Assembly (NCBI GenBank): GCA_047974375.1 | Contig: JBKECF010000019.1 | Location: forward strand, 1 to 39,431 | DNA from: JBKECF01 sp047974375 | GTDB lineage: Bacteria; Bacillota; Clostridia; Lachnospirales; CAMZNU01 | DNA: 39,431 bases | Reading direction: 5' to 3' | In this document: positions 8,468-17,549 of the stretch, one piece after another | Layout: each line of letters begins with the position of its first letter | How positions within the stretch are numbered: the stretch's first letter is position 1 | Translations under genes and position numbers: made by a program | Notes under the pieces: generated by a model | Seen by the model: only the letters and a program-made list of their open reading frames with translations | Database searches by the model: none | What the model was told of the DNA's origin: nothing

Positions 8468-10684
8468 TTACTCGATTTTTAAATTAAATTCGTCAATAGC
8501 TACCTTCAAAGCATTTGCATGTCTATATATTGTTTCAGATATATTTACTCCACTATCTGCATAGGAAGAAGAATTTCCAATTAACCCTTCCATATTTTTT
8601 AAGTTCTTTGCTATTTCTTCAATAGATTTTTCTTGCTCTTTAGAAGCTATAGATATATGACTGATTATTTCATCAACATTGTTTACATTCTTTACTATTT
8701 CATCTAAAGCCACGGCTGTTTCATTTGCTATATTGCTTCCCGATGAAATTTTTTCTAGAGAATTCTCTATTAGTTCGCTAGTTTCCTTAACGGCTCTTTG
8801 GCTACGCTCGGCTAGATTTCTAACTTCTTGAGCTACAACAGCAAAACCTTTTCCGTGAGTTCCAGCTCGAGCAGCCTCTACAGCTGCATTTAATGCCAAT
8901 AAATTTGTTTGGAAGGCTATATCCTCAATTACCTTAATTATATTGGAAATTTCGTTAGAGCTATGGCTTATATCGCCCATAGACACTAACATATCTTTCA
9001 TTAATTCATTACCAACCTTTGCTTTTTGGCTTGATATTACAGAAAATTCATTAGCCTTGTATGAGTTCTTGGCATTCTCCACTGTTTTGCTACTTATATC
9101 ATCTATACTAGAATGTAGTTCGGCAACATAGTTAACTTGTTTTGTAACGCCAGCAGATATGTTTTTATTATTTTCAGACAGATTTTTTGCAGCCTTATTA
9201 AATTCATTAGCATGGGCTAAAAATTCATTAAATATTTTATTAAATTCATCAGCTATATTGTTAATAGAATATTTAATTCTGTTGTAGTCACCTATATAAT
9301 CTCTATTAATTTCTACATCTAAATCTTTTTTAGACATTCGACTTAAAGAATTATCTATATCTACAATGATAGATTCTATACTTCTTGCTGTGCGATTAAA
9401 ATTATCTTTTATTGTCTTATACTCGCCGGAATAATCTCCCACAATACTTGTATTTAAATCACCTTCGGCAAAGCTGATTAAGCTATTTTTATACTCCGAC
9501 AAAGGGGCTGAAATAGATTCTAGTAATTGCTCAATGCCAACCATAAGACTACGCCATTCTCCACTTGCAGAGTTAGTATCTATTTTAATATTTAAATTAC
9601 CATTAGCAACTTTATTTAGAACATTTCGCATAACGGTATTTATGTTCTTCATGTTGGTTTTTAATTCATTTAAAGATATGTTAATAATTGATTTTTCTGT
9701 TGGGAATTCTTTTACGTCGTGGTCAAAGTTACCATTTACAAACTCGTCAATTAATCCGAAGGTATATTTCATTTCGTCATTGACATTCTCGTAGCCTTGG
9801 TTAACTTCTTCTATTAACTGTTTATACTTTCCGCTATATATGTCTGTATCTAATTTATAGCTTAGATAACCTTCGTTTTTCTTCTTTATTAATTTACGTA
9901 CATCGTTTAAAATAGATTCGAAAGTATTTACAGTATCGTTTATAGTTTTAGACAACTGACCTAATTCATCATTTCCGCTTAAATCCTCTATGTTAAAGTC
10001 GCCATTAGAAACTTTATCTACATTATTTTTAAGTTTATTTATTTTTTTATTTATGCCATTGGAAACAGAACGAGCTGTTATAATTAATACACTAAGAGTA
10101 ACTAATAGTATTATTGTCATTACTATTAAACCTAATTTAACATATTTATATATGTCATTTAATATAGACTGAACATAGTTGTATGCTGTATCTCTTAGCT
10201 CTCCCATTTGAATTCTAACAGCACCTAGCTCTTTCTCGCTATCGTTGTAATATTTTTTACCAGCAATTCTGTTTTCTTTTACTATTAAAAGTAGTTTGTC
10301 TGCCACAGGTAAAAAATTATCGTTAATATCACTGAGTATTGAGCTCATTTCATCTTGAACACTTGGGCGAATATCGCTTTTATTTACATACTCTCTTAAT
10401 TCCTTGTGTTCTTTTTTGAATTTTATAAGGGCTTCATCTGCCCTTTTAAAGTTGTTAGTATCCATGCCTTTCATAAATGCACCATACAATTCATCCAAAG
10501 ATGCATCTAAATGACTAACTTCATTGGATACATAAATACTTTTAGTATTTAAGGTTTTTGCCCCGTTTACTAAAAGTTGTATTCCTAAAAAGCTGTATGT
10601 AAAAATTATAATACTTACCAATACAGCCAAACCAAAACTTAAATAAAGCTTTGTTTTAATTTTAATATTTTTGTATTTTTTCAA
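8468..10684 (-). CDS. Methyl-accepting chemotaxis protein with a chain of HAMP-like units
   Basis: This is a 738-residue chemoreceptor. Membrane helices lie at about 14-38 and 183-204, with a helical extracellular sensor between them. After helix two come about six HAMP-like units, marked by recurring (N/E)G(D/N)(L/F) motifs near residues 227, 271, 317, 361, 407 and 453. The signalling domain follows, with the conserved tip EDIAFQTNLLALNAAVEAAR and then GKGFAVVAQEVRNLAE near 590-640. The ligand is unknown. The start is a TTG at 10684 preceded by a GGGGGG tract. The upstream PAS gene is 16 bases away and probably co-transcribed. Confidence 0.93.
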   Translation of the reverse strand: MKKYKNIKIKTKLYLSFGLAVLVSIIIFTYSFLGIQLLVNGAKTLNTKSIYVSNEVSHLDASLDELYGAFMKGMDTNNFKRADEALIKFKKEHKELREYVNKSDIRPSVQDEMSSILSDINDNFLPVADKLLLIVKENRIAGKKYYNDSEKELGAVRIQMGELRDTAYNYVQSILNDIYKYVKLGLIVMTIILLVTLSVLIITARSVSNGINKKINKLKNNVDKVSNGDFNIEDLSGNDELGQLSKTINDTVNTFESILNDVRKLIKKKNEGYLSYKLDTDIYSGKYKQLIEEVNQGYENVNDEMKYTFGLIDEFVNGNFDHDVKEFPTEKSIINISLNELKTNMKNINTVMRNVLNKVANGNLNIKIDTNSASGEWRSLMVGIEQLLESISAPLSEYKNSLISFAEGDLNTSIVGDYSGEYKTIKDNFNRTARSIESIIVDIDNSLSRMSKKDLDVEINRDYIGDYNRIKYSINNIADEFNKIFNEFLAHANEFNKAAKNLSENNKNISAGVTKQVNYVAELHSSIDDISSKTVENAKNSYKANEFSVISSQKAKVGNELMKDMLVSMGDISHSSNEISNIIKVIEDIAFQTNLLALNAAVEAARAGTHGKGFAVVAQEVRNLAERSQRAVKETSELIENSLEKISSGSNIANETAVALDEIVKNVNNVDEIISHISIASKEQEKSIEEIAKNLKNMEGLIGNSSSYADSGVNISETIYRHANALKVAIDEFNLKIE

Positions 10685-10700
10685 TACAATCCCCCCCTAA

Positions 10701-11645
10701 CTACTTATTAGAATCTTTTGTTGTATAGCAAATTAGAAATATAGGTTCTTCATTTGCATTAAAGTAAACTTTCCCTTTTAACATAAGGTTCGATTTATTT
10801 TTACTAAGGTAAAATGGCAATTTAAATTTAGTTTTTCCATTGGTTAAAACGTCGTAAAAAACAGTAAGTAGTTCAGTATAATTTTCATTTGTTACATCGC
10901 TTTTTATGTACTCCAGTATTTCGTCTGAAGTATGATTTTTATGATCTCGCATTATCATTTCAGCCATAACATCCGAAAAAATAAATTGTCTATCTACAAA
11001 ATCGTATTCAAAAATACCCACATCTAAACTATCAACTACTAGTTTGTGACGTACTTGTATTTCCTTTATTTGGTTTCTTACTATATCTAAATGCTCGAAG
11101 TTACGTTGTAATTCTTCTTCATATCCAGCCAGCTCAACATATAAGTTCTTATTTTGACTTCGTACCCCTTCTAGTTCGAACTCTCCCTGTACTCTTTCTG
11201 TAACATCTTCTATGGTTAATAAATAATTTTCTATAACCCCATAGGAGTCGCTGGCTTTTCTACCTGTTACTTTATGAATTCTAATTTCGTTGTTGTATTT
11301 TAAATTTAGTTCAAAAGTTGCTTCTTTTTTTGTTTCTAAAGCACTAATAAATTCAACTATTTTCTCGTTGTCAGTATCTACTGTATCTAAAATTTCAAAT
11401 AACTCTTTATTAACTGGATCTCCTTTAAAATTCATTAGTTTAAGTAATTCCAGAAAATTTTCTGAATGGTTTATAATCAATCCATTAAAATCAATTCTAC
11501 AAGATACTATCCGTGTCATGGAAAGGGCATTTTCAAAATCTCCCTTTAAAGTAAACAATTTATTTATTGCTAGTACAAAATATATAATTGCTACTACCAA
11601 TAGCAAGCATATTACTGCATAATTAAGTAAATAAAATTCTCCCAT
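10701..11645 (-). CDS. Membrane-anchored double-PAS protein without output domain
   Basis: This 314-residue protein begins with one membrane helix (about 6-28). Next come a PAS-like fold (about 40-150, closing with the PAC-type ENYLLTIEDVTERVQ), a coiled-coil linker (about 155-200), and a second PAS-like fold from about 203 (VVDSLDVGIFEYDFVDRQFIFSD). No kinase, GGDEF, EAL or HTH output domain follows. It precedes the chemoreceptor in the same direction by 16 bases, so it may pass a redox or ligand signal to that receptor; this is inferred. The start has AGGAG seven bases upstream. Confidence 0.75.
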   Translation of the reverse strand: MGEFYLLNYAVICLLLVVAIIYFVLAINKLFTLKGDFENALSMTRIVSCRIDFNGLIINHSENFLELLKLMNFKGDPVNKELFEILDTVDTDNEKIVEFISALETKKEATFELNLKYNNEIRIHKVTGRKASDSYGVIENYLLTIEDVTERVQGEFELEGVRSQNKNLYVELAGYEEELQRNFEHLDIVRNQIKEIQVRHKLVVDSLDVGIFEYDFVDRQFIFSDVMAEMIMRDHKNHTSDEILEYIKSDVTNENYTELLTVFYDVLTNGKTKFKLPFYLSKNKSNLMLKGKVYFNANEEPIFLICYTTKDSNK

Positions 11646-11704
11646 TATTTTCTCCTTACACTTTTTACTTTTAACAGGTTTATTTTAACATAAAATGTCA
11701 GATG

Positions 11705-13900
11705 TTAAAATTCCCGTAAATTAATTAACCTTAATGCTTCTTTTGGACTTTCTAAAGCCTTTTCTTTAGCTTTTGTATTAAATAAAGCCAAATTTTTCTT
11801 AATTGTTTCCATATTATTTAATATGTAAACATAGTGGTTAATTAATATATCGGCATTTATCTCTTTTATATTAACATAAGTATTTTCACCGATGCTACTC
11901 ATTATACCTTCAACTTTTGGGTCGTATACTAAACCAATAACAGGAGTATTTACTTTTATACTATAAATAATGGTATGTAAACGCATTCCTAAAACAAAGT
12001 TGCTGTGTTTTAGTATGGATAATATTTCTTCTATAGTAAAACTTTCTTTGTACAAATAAGCTTTAATTGTAAGTCTGTTTATTATTCTTTGGGAAATTTC
12101 TGTATCATTTATAGGCTGCATAGAAACGAATACAGGAGTAAGCCCATATTTTTCGCCCATATGGTTGCAAAATTTGCAAATCTCTTCTTCGAAATTACTC
12201 TCCAAATATTTCCAATTTCTTATGGATACAACAAAATAATTTTTAAAGTCTACATTTTTTTCTACTTTCATAGTAAGTGCAAATGCAGGGTCTACAGTAA
12301 CAGAAATATTATTATTTATTACATTCATCTTTTTAATTTCATTAAATGCTTCTTGGTCGCGGAGTGTAATGGCGTCCATTTTATTCAAAATAGCTGTAGA
12401 AAGCTCTCTGTTTATTTTTTTATTTACAGGGCCTATGCCATTGGAGTAAAGCATTGTTTTTGCACCTTTTTTATGTCCTTGGTAAATTAAAAACAAATAA
12501 TAAATTAAAGAATTTGTGCTAGTATGGTCTTGTATAAGAGTACCACCACCACTTATTAACAAATTGGTTCTTTTTAAAGCCCTTGTTATTTTGAAAATAT
12601 TAAACCTGTTAATGGATTGTACACTATATATTTCTGAGGTTTCTTTTGGAATTTTAGACAATACTACAATTTTAATATTAGGCTTTTCTTTTTTTAAATT
12701 ATCAACTATGGACTTTAATAAAATATCATCGCCATTATTTCTGAAGCCATAATAACCTGAAATCATTACATCTATTTCTTTTTGGCTATAGGCAACTTTT
12801 TCGTAAAGTTTAAGTGCATCATCTGCCATTCTAGTTACAGAATACTTATCTATTATAACTTGCCTTGAAAATACACCGAGGTCCTTATATTCTGCTTCTT
12901 CCATATCCAATATTTTTTCTATGTCATTGAACAAAATGTCTTCTTCCACATTTTTACAATCTCTACAACAGAAGTTTGTATTTATGGCAGTATCTAAATT
13001 TTCTCTATTTAATATACCAAGGTAACCTTGATTACCTGCGAGGATAACAGGCTTTTCACAGGCCATAGCCTCCAAAGCGGAACGGCTTACTCCAACAAAA
13101 ACATGGGATAAATTCACTAAGTCAGCAGTATCTATTCTGCCACCTGTTAGTGTTATTATTTTTCTTCCTATTTTTTTATTTGCTCTACTAGCCTTATCTT
13201 TTATTTTTTCAAAGTCATTGCCATCACCTATTATAATAATTTCAGACTTTGGATACTTATTATTTATTTTTTCGGCTAAACCGATTATTACATGGGCAGG
13301 ATAGCTCCTATCTGTATCCATTCTACTCATATATACTATTTTTTTACCTTCGCCTAAATTAAATTCATCTTCTAAATGTTTAACTTCGTGTTTAGAAAAT
13401 TTATTCACATCTATTCCATTTATAGTGAGGAGTATATTACCTTTTTTTACTTTGTAACTATTTATTAAATAGTCTTCTATATCCTCGCTAACAACTAAAC
13501 TTGCTTCGCCCCAATTGGAAAGAATATTAAAAGGGAAAGTAGTCCTAAAATTCAAATGAGCAGTGGTTACAAATCTAAAATTCATGTTTTTTTTAAGTAG
13601 CCCAATTAAGAAAGAAGGAATTCTTGCATGGGAGTGAATAAGACGAATATTATTTTCTTGTATTATTTTTTTTAATAAAAAGTAGGACTTAATCATATTA
13701 AAGGGCACTTTATTATGAAGGGGTACATTGTAATGGATTACTCCGGCATCTTCCATTTCCTTTACATACTGGCCGCCATTAGATGCTACATGAACTTCTA
13801 TGCCTTTTTTGATTAATGCCTTAGATAGTTCAAGTATATGGGTTTCTGCACCTCCTATATCTAATTTCATTGTAACCATCAGCACTTTATATTTATACAT
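11705..13900 (-). CDS. csaB: Fusion of a GT4 glycosyltransferase and CsaB-type polysaccharide pyruvyl transferase
   Basis: Residues 1 to about 370 form a GT-B glycosyltransferase (family 4): IGGAETHILELSKAL at the start, HSHARIPSF near 90, and SRSALEAMACEKPVILAGNQ near 280. From about 375 a CsaB-type pyruvyl transferase begins (ISGYYGFRNNGDDILLKSIV, LISGGGTLIQDHTSTNSLIY, later LGMRLHTIIYSI). CsaB adds ketal pyruvate to the wall polysaccharide that anchors S-layer proteins with SLH domains. The ATG at 13900 is preferred: its ribosome site GAGGAGA overlaps an in-frame ATG at 13912, which itself has none. The ligase may build the saccharide that the second half then pyruvylates. The gene lies just downstream of tex. 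Confidence 0.88.
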   Translation of the reverse strand: MYKYKVLMVTMKLDIGGAETHILELSKALIKKGIEVHVASNGGQYVKEMEDAGVIHYNVPLHNKVPFNMIKSYFLLKKIIQENNIRLIHSHARIPSFLIGLLKKNMNFRFVTTAHLNFRTTFPFNILSNWGEASLVVSEDIEDYLINSYKVKKGNILLTINGIDVNKFSKHEVKHLEDEFNLGEGKKIVYMSRMDTDRSYPAHVIIGLAEKINNKYPKSEIIIIGDGNDFEKIKDKASRANKKIGRKIITLTGGRIDTADLVNLSHVFVGVSRSALEAMACEKPVILAGNQGYLGILNRENLDTAINTNFCCRDCKNVEEDILFNDIEKILDMEEAEYKDLGVFSRQVIIDKYSVTRMADDALKLYEKVAYSQKEIDVMISGYYGFRNNGDDILLKSIVDNLKKEKPNIKIVVLSKIPKETSEIYSVQSINRFNIFKITRALKRTNLLISGGGTLIQDHTSTNSLIYYLFLIYQGHKKGAKTMLYSNGIGPVNKKINRELSTAILNKMDAITLRDQEAFNEIKKMNVINNNISVTVDPAFALTMKVEKNVDFKNYFVVSIRNWKYLESNFEEEICKFCNHMGEKYGLTPVFVSMQPINDTEISQRIINRLTIKAYLYKESFTIEEILSILKHSNFVLGMRLHTIIYSIKVNTPVIGLVYDPKVEGIMSSIGENTYVNIKEINADILINHYVYILNNMETIKKNLALFNTKAKEKALESPKEALRLINLREF

Positions 13901-13926
13901 TTTTCTCCTCATTTTGTTTATATAAC

Positions 13927-16032
13927 CTAAATCATAGAAAGGCTAATTCTCTTCTTTTTAAGGTCTACATCGATTACTTTTACAGTAACTACATCTCCAA
14001 CGCTTACTACTTCTAAAGGATGTTTAATAAAACGTTTACTCATCTTAGAAATATGAACTAAACCGTCATCATGGACACCAATATCAACAAAAGCGCCAAA
14101 GTCGATTACATTTCTTACAGTTCCTTTAAGTTCCATGCCGACTTCTAAATCTTCCATTTCCAGCACATCGTTTCTTAAAATAGGAGGGTCTATATTCTCT
14201 CTTACATCACGCCCAGGTTTTTCTAATTCTTTAATTATATCTAGTAAAGTTGGTTTACCTACTTCTAGCTCTTTTGATAATTTATCCACATCTACATCTA
14301 TTTTAATGTTGCCTTTTAAAGTTTCCTCGTTATGGCCACAATAATCTAAAACTTTTTTTGCAATTTCGTAGGATTCTGGATGTACGCCAGTATTATCTAA
14401 TAAATTTTTAGAATCACGTATTCTTAAAAAACCGCCACATTGTTCAAAGGCTTTAGGGCCTAGTTTTTTTACTTTTAATAGTTCTTTACGGCTTTTAAAG
14501 CTTTCGTTTTCTTCTCTATAAGCAATTATATTTTCTGCAATAGTGTTGCTTATACCCGAAACATAGGACAGTAGTTTTGGTGATGCTGTATTAAGCTCAA
14601 CTCCAACGGTATTAACACAATCTTCTACTACGCCACTTAAAGTATTATCTAAATATTTTTGGTTCATATCATGTTGATATTGGCCTACACCTATACTTTT
14701 AGGGTCGATTTTAACCAACTCTGCCAAAGGGTCTTGAAGTCTTCTGCCTATGGATACGGCACTTCTAAGGGCTACATCGAAGTTGGGGAATTCTTTTGCA
14801 GCTAAAGGAGATGCCGAATATATAGATGCACCAGATTCATTTACAATAATATAATAAATCTTCTTACCTGTATCTTTTATTAAATCCACTGCAAAATTTT
14901 CTGTTTCTCTAGAGGCTGTACCATTACCAATGGCTATTATTTCAACATTGTATTTTTCAATAAGAGGCATTAAAGTTTTTTTGCTACCCTCTATATCGTT
15001 TTTAGGTGCTGTTGGGTATATAACTCCTGTGTATAGTACATCTCCAAAGGGGTTTAATACACAATATTTACAGCCATTTCTATATCCTGGGTCTAATGCT
15101 AGTATGGTTTTATTCTTTAGTGGAGATTGCATTAATAATTGCTTTAAGTTTTGACCAAAAACTTTTATAGCGCCTTCTTCTGCTTTTTCTGTTAATTCAT
15201 TTCGTATTTCACGTTCTATAGCTGGTCCTATTAATCTTTTATAGCTGTCTTCAATTACATTTGCTAAGAATTCTCTTGTTATTTCATTTTCTTTAAGTAT
15301 ATTGTAACGCAACCCGCTTAATATATGTTCTATTGGGGCTATAAGCTTTACAGACAGCTCTTTTTCTTTTTCGCCACGATTTATGGCTAAAACTCTATGA
15401 CCTAAAATATCTGAAACGGGTTCATTATAGTCAAAGTACATTTCATAAACTGTATTCTCACCTTTTGCCTTTGTTTCTATTATTCCTTTTTGAAAAGTTA
15501 ACTTACGGATAAAAGTCCTATAGTCGGCAGTGTCGGAAATCCATTCAGCTATTATATCGTGGGCATATTTTAGCGCGTCTTCCTCTGTTTCTACTTCCTC
15601 GTTTAAATGTTTTTTAGCTAGTTCATTTAAATTAGTAGTAACCTCTTGTTGAAATATTAATTTAGCTAAAGGCTCCATTCCTTTTTCAATGGCTATAGTT
15701 GCTCTTGTTCTCTTTTTAGGCTTAAAAGGTCTGTAAATATCTTCTAATTCTGTTAATGTTAATGCGTTGCTTAAAGCTTTATCTATATCATCTGTTAACT
15801 TTTCCATTTCTACCAAAGTATTGCGTATGGTATCACGTCTATCATTAAAATTTCTTAAATAATTTAAGCGTTCAGATAGTTCACGAATTTTTTGGTCATC
15901 TAATGAACCGTGCATTTCTTTTCTATATCTAGCAATAAAAGGAATTGTGTTACCTTCGTCAATTAACGCTATAATATTTTCTACGTATTCCTTTTTAATT
16001 TCTAATTCTTTGGAAATTATTTCTACTATCAT
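13927..16032 (-). CDS. tex: Tex-family RNA-binding transcription accessory protein
   Basis: Tex is a conserved nucleic-acid-binding protein related to Spt6. The 701-residue sequence shows the N-terminal helical region (IPFIARYRKEMHGSLDDQKI near 30), the YqgF-like nuclease fold (TILALDPGYRNGCKYCVLN near 315), the helix-hairpin-helix segment (VSGISNTIAENIIAYREENE near 490), and a C-terminal S1 domain (ELKGTVRNVIDFGAFVDIGV near 635). The start ATG has AAGGAGA six bases upstream. Its length is normal. It ends just before the CsaB fusion gene, with only 26 bases between them. Confidence 0.95.
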   Translation of the reverse strand: MIVEIISKELEIKKEYVENIIALIDEGNTIPFIARYRKEMHGSLDDQKIRELSERLNYLRNFNDRRDTIRNTLVEMEKLTDDIDKALSNALTLTELEDIYRPFKPKKRTRATIAIEKGMEPLAKLIFQQEVTTNLNELAKKHLNEEVETEEDALKYAHDIIAEWISDTADYRTFIRKLTFQKGIIETKAKGENTVYEMYFDYNEPVSDILGHRVLAINRGEKEKELSVKLIAPIEHILSGLRYNILKENEITREFLANVIEDSYKRLIGPAIEREIRNELTEKAEEGAIKVFGQNLKQLLMQSPLKNKTILALDPGYRNGCKYCVLNPFGDVLYTGVIYPTAPKNDIEGSKKTLMPLIEKYNVEIIAIGNGTASRETENFAVDLIKDTGKKIYYIIVNESGASIYSASPLAAKEFPNFDVALRSAVSIGRRLQDPLAELVKIDPKSIGVGQYQHDMNQKYLDNTLSGVVEDCVNTVGVELNTASPKLLSYVSGISNTIAENIIAYREENESFKSRKELLKVKKLGPKAFEQCGGFLRIRDSKNLLDNTGVHPESYEIAKKVLDYCGHNEETLKGNIKIDVDVDKLSKELEVGKPTLLDIIKELEKPGRDVRENIDPPILRNDVLEMEDLEVGMELKGTVRNVIDFGAFVDIGVHDDGLVHISKMSKRFIKHPLEVVSVGDVVTVKVIDVDLKKKRISLSMI

Positions 16033-16046
16033 AAACTTCTCCTTAG

Positions 16047-16095
16047 TTAATGTTAAAAATTTTATTGTAAACGATTAAAATAATTTTAACATTAA
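16047..16095. repeat. 12-base inverted repeat upstream of tex
   Basis: TTAATGTTAAAA (16047-16058) and TTTTAACATTAA (16084-16095) are perfect 12-base arms with 25 bases between. They lie in the presumed promoter region of the leftward tex gene. They could be a paired operator or simply AT-rich chance. No regulator is suggested by the context. Confidence 0.45.
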
Positions 16096-16163
16096 AAAGT
16101 GCATTTGTCTTTTATTCCATGGAATTTTATAAAAGCCAATATTTTTTAATACTTATTAGCTGA

Positions 16164-16259
16164 TATAGCGTATTTAAAATGATTTTTGGTAATGAAAAAA
16201 ACAAAGATATATTAAATGATTTTTTACTTTCTATATTGGATATGGGAGATGTAGACTAG
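16164..16259 (+). pseudogene. Remnant of a PD-(D/E)XK nuclease transposase (Rpn-like)
   Basis: The frame reads YSVFKMIFGNEKNKDILNDF and LLSILDMGDVD, then stops. Rpn/PDDEXK transposase-type proteins start with the characteristic DFVFKKIFGNExNxxILxxFLN block, so this is the N-terminal piece of such a gene. The upstream start and the rest are gone. Confidence 0.55.
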
Positions 16260-16261
16260 AC

Positions 16262-16318
16262 AATGCAGAAAAGCTTGCTGAAGAAAATGGCGTATCTATT
16301 GTCACTAAAAATATGTAA
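16262..16318 (+). pseudogene. Short C-terminal gene fragment
   Basis: Three bases after the Rpn-like remnant, in another frame, 18 codons read NAEKLAEENGVSIVTKNM and stop. This looks like the tail of a Rossmann-type protein but is too short to name. The junction of two unrelated fragments suggests repeated insertion and deletion at this site. Confidence 0.3.
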
Positions 16319-16340
16319 TAAAAACTACAGTTCTTTAACC

Positions 16341-16447
16341 TAGTAGAACAGCGGTGTTGGTTGCATACACGAGCAGGGAATTGAGTTTCCGACCAGTGAA
16401 CGGCTGACAAACGCAGAGCGTTTGGTTTTTGCGTAGCAAAAATTCAG
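16341..16447 (+). repeat. Structured repeat family, copy A (with extra hairpin module)
   Basis: The order is TAGTAGAA, an outer stem CAGC/GCTG (16349-16352 with 16403-16406), hairpin AAACGC-AGA-GCGTTT (16409-16423), hairpin TTTTTGC-GTA-GCAAAAA (16426-16442) and the tail TTCAG. Copies B (32571-32632) and C (36139-36205) keep the same three hairpins with different stem bases. Copy A also holds about 38 extra bases inside the outer stem, including a separate module GAGCA-GGGAA-loop-TTTCC-GACCA (16371-16395) that recurs at 17105-17161. None of the stems is followed by a T-run, so these are not terminators. Confidence 0.8.
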
Positions 16448-16451
16448 AAAT

Positions 16452-16506
16452 AAAAAATGGTATATCAACTCTCGTAATTAAAGGATAAAGCTAATATACC
16501 ATTTTT
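16452..16506. terminator. Terminator after efp
   Basis: AAAAATGGTATAT (16453-16465) and ATATACCATTTTT (16494-16506) are perfect 13-base arms around a 28-base loop. It lies seven bases past the efp stop on the minus strand and ends in a T-run in that direction. Confidence 0.8.
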
Positions 16507-16513
16507 AATAATT

Positions 16514-17071
16514 TTATGCTCTGCCTAGATACTCATTTGTGCGAGTATCTATTTTTATTACATCACCAATACTAAGGAATAAAGGTACATTTATACTTGC
16601 TCCTGTTTCCACTATAGCTGGTTTAGTTGCTCCAGTAGCCGTATCGCCTTTAAAACCTGGCTCTGTTTCAGTTATTTCAAGTTCTACAAACATTGGAGGT
16701 TCTATGCCGAATATTGAGCCTGCATGAGAAAGAATTTTTACTATTTCATTTTCTTTTACATACTTCAGCGTTTCGCCTACTTCGTCAGCATTTACAGCGA
16801 TTTGCTCGTATGTTTCCTCGTCCATAAAATGATAAAGTTCACCATCGTTGTATAAGTATTGCATATCTTTTCTGTCTATGTGAGCCTTTGGCATTTTTTC
16901 ACTTGGTCTAAATGTGCGCTCTGTTGTGCTACCTGTTTTTAAATTTTTTAATTTAGTACGTACAAAAGCCGCACCCTTACCTGGCTTAACGTGTTGGAAT
17001 TCAATAACAACAAAAATATCGCCATCTACATCAACTGTTACACCATTTCTAAATTCACCTGCTGAAACCAT
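16514..17071 (-). CDS. efp: Translation elongation factor P
   Basis: EF-P binds ribosomes stalled on proline runs and restores peptide-bond formation. The 185-residue sequence is full length, with the KOW-like first domain, the HVKPGKGAAFVR loop carrying the modification-site lysine K32, and the C-terminal OB domain ending VPLFLSIGDVIKIDTRTNEY. The ATG has GGAGG five bases upstream. Hairpin repeats lie on both sides of the gene (16341-16447 and 17105-17200). Confidence 0.98.
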   Translation of the reverse strand: MVSAGEFRNGVTVDVDGDIFVVIEFQHVKPGKGAAFVRTKLKNLKTGSTTERTFRPSEKMPKAHIDRKDMQYLYNDGELYHFMDEETYEQIAVNADEVGETLKYVKENEIVKILSHAGSIFGIEPPMFVELEITETEPGFKGDTATGATKPAIVETGASINVPLFLSIGDVIKIDTRTNEYLGRA

Positions 17072-17104
17072 AAATCCTCCTAGATTATATATATTTAAAT
17101 AGCC

Positions 17105-17200
17105 TGGTCATAAAGCCTTGCTTTATTGCTCGAGTATGGTCGAAAGCTGTGCTTTCTGCTCTGGTTATAAAGCATGCAGCTCAAAAGCTTTAATTATTCG
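17105..17200. repeat. Tandem hairpin-module array between the comFB-like gene and efp
   Basis: Unit 1 (17105-17131) reads TGGTC-ATAAAGC-CTT-GCTTTAT-TGCTC. Unit 2 (17137-17161) reads TGGTC-GAAAGC-TGT-GCTTTC-TGCTC. Unit 3 (17162-17200) is a degenerate TGGTT-ATAAAGC copy. Flanks are constant while the stems differ but stay perfectly paired. On the other strand the module reads GAGCA-stem-GACCA, exactly as inside copy A at 16371-16395. Stems have three-base loops and no T-run. The rest of the 199-base gap holds no gene. Confidence 0.8.
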
Positions 17201-17270
17201 ACTAGACTTTTTAGGAATTATACCATACATTATATTTATGGGCAATGATGGTACAACTTCTGCTTTTTTC

Positions 17271-17531
17271 TTAGATGTGCCTAGGTTTTTCTTTAATAAT
17301 TTTACATGCCCGCACTATGGCTGTATATAATTCCACGTTGTTTTGTATTTCCGTTTCTTCTGTTTTATTATTTATACCATTTCCTACAATCATATAACGT
17401 GGAGCTAAATTATTTAATGCAATTACCATTACATCAAGTATACAAAAATTACAAGTGCACATATTCATTTCTTCCATAATTGTTCTTACATTATTTTCTA
17501 CCAGAGTTTCTGTATAATTTTTAATTTCCAT
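17271..17531 (-). CDS. ComFB-like late competence protein
   Basis: This 86-residue protein matches the ComFB family: KNYTETLVENNVRTIMEEM, then a cysteine cluster C25-x-C27-x2-C30, then LDVMVIALNNLAPRY, where the family has LDVxALALNxLPPxY. The cysteines suggest metal binding. ComFB is encoded with competence genes in bacilli, but its biochemical role is not settled. Here it follows a prepilin-like gene by 18 bases in the same direction, consistent with a pilus or competence link. The start has GGAGG five bases upstream. Confidence 0.8.
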   Translation of the reverse strand: MEIKNYTETLVENNVRTIMEEMNMCTCNFCILDVMVIALNNLAPRYMIVGNGINNKTEETEIQNNVELYTAIVRACKIIKEKPRHI

Positions 17532-17549
17532 ACATCCTCCTAAATATAA

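Noticed and set aside
16341..17200. Hairpin repeats as ordinary terminators
   Set aside because: The stems are short, have no T-run, recur in tandem and are separate from a clear terminator at 16452-16506.
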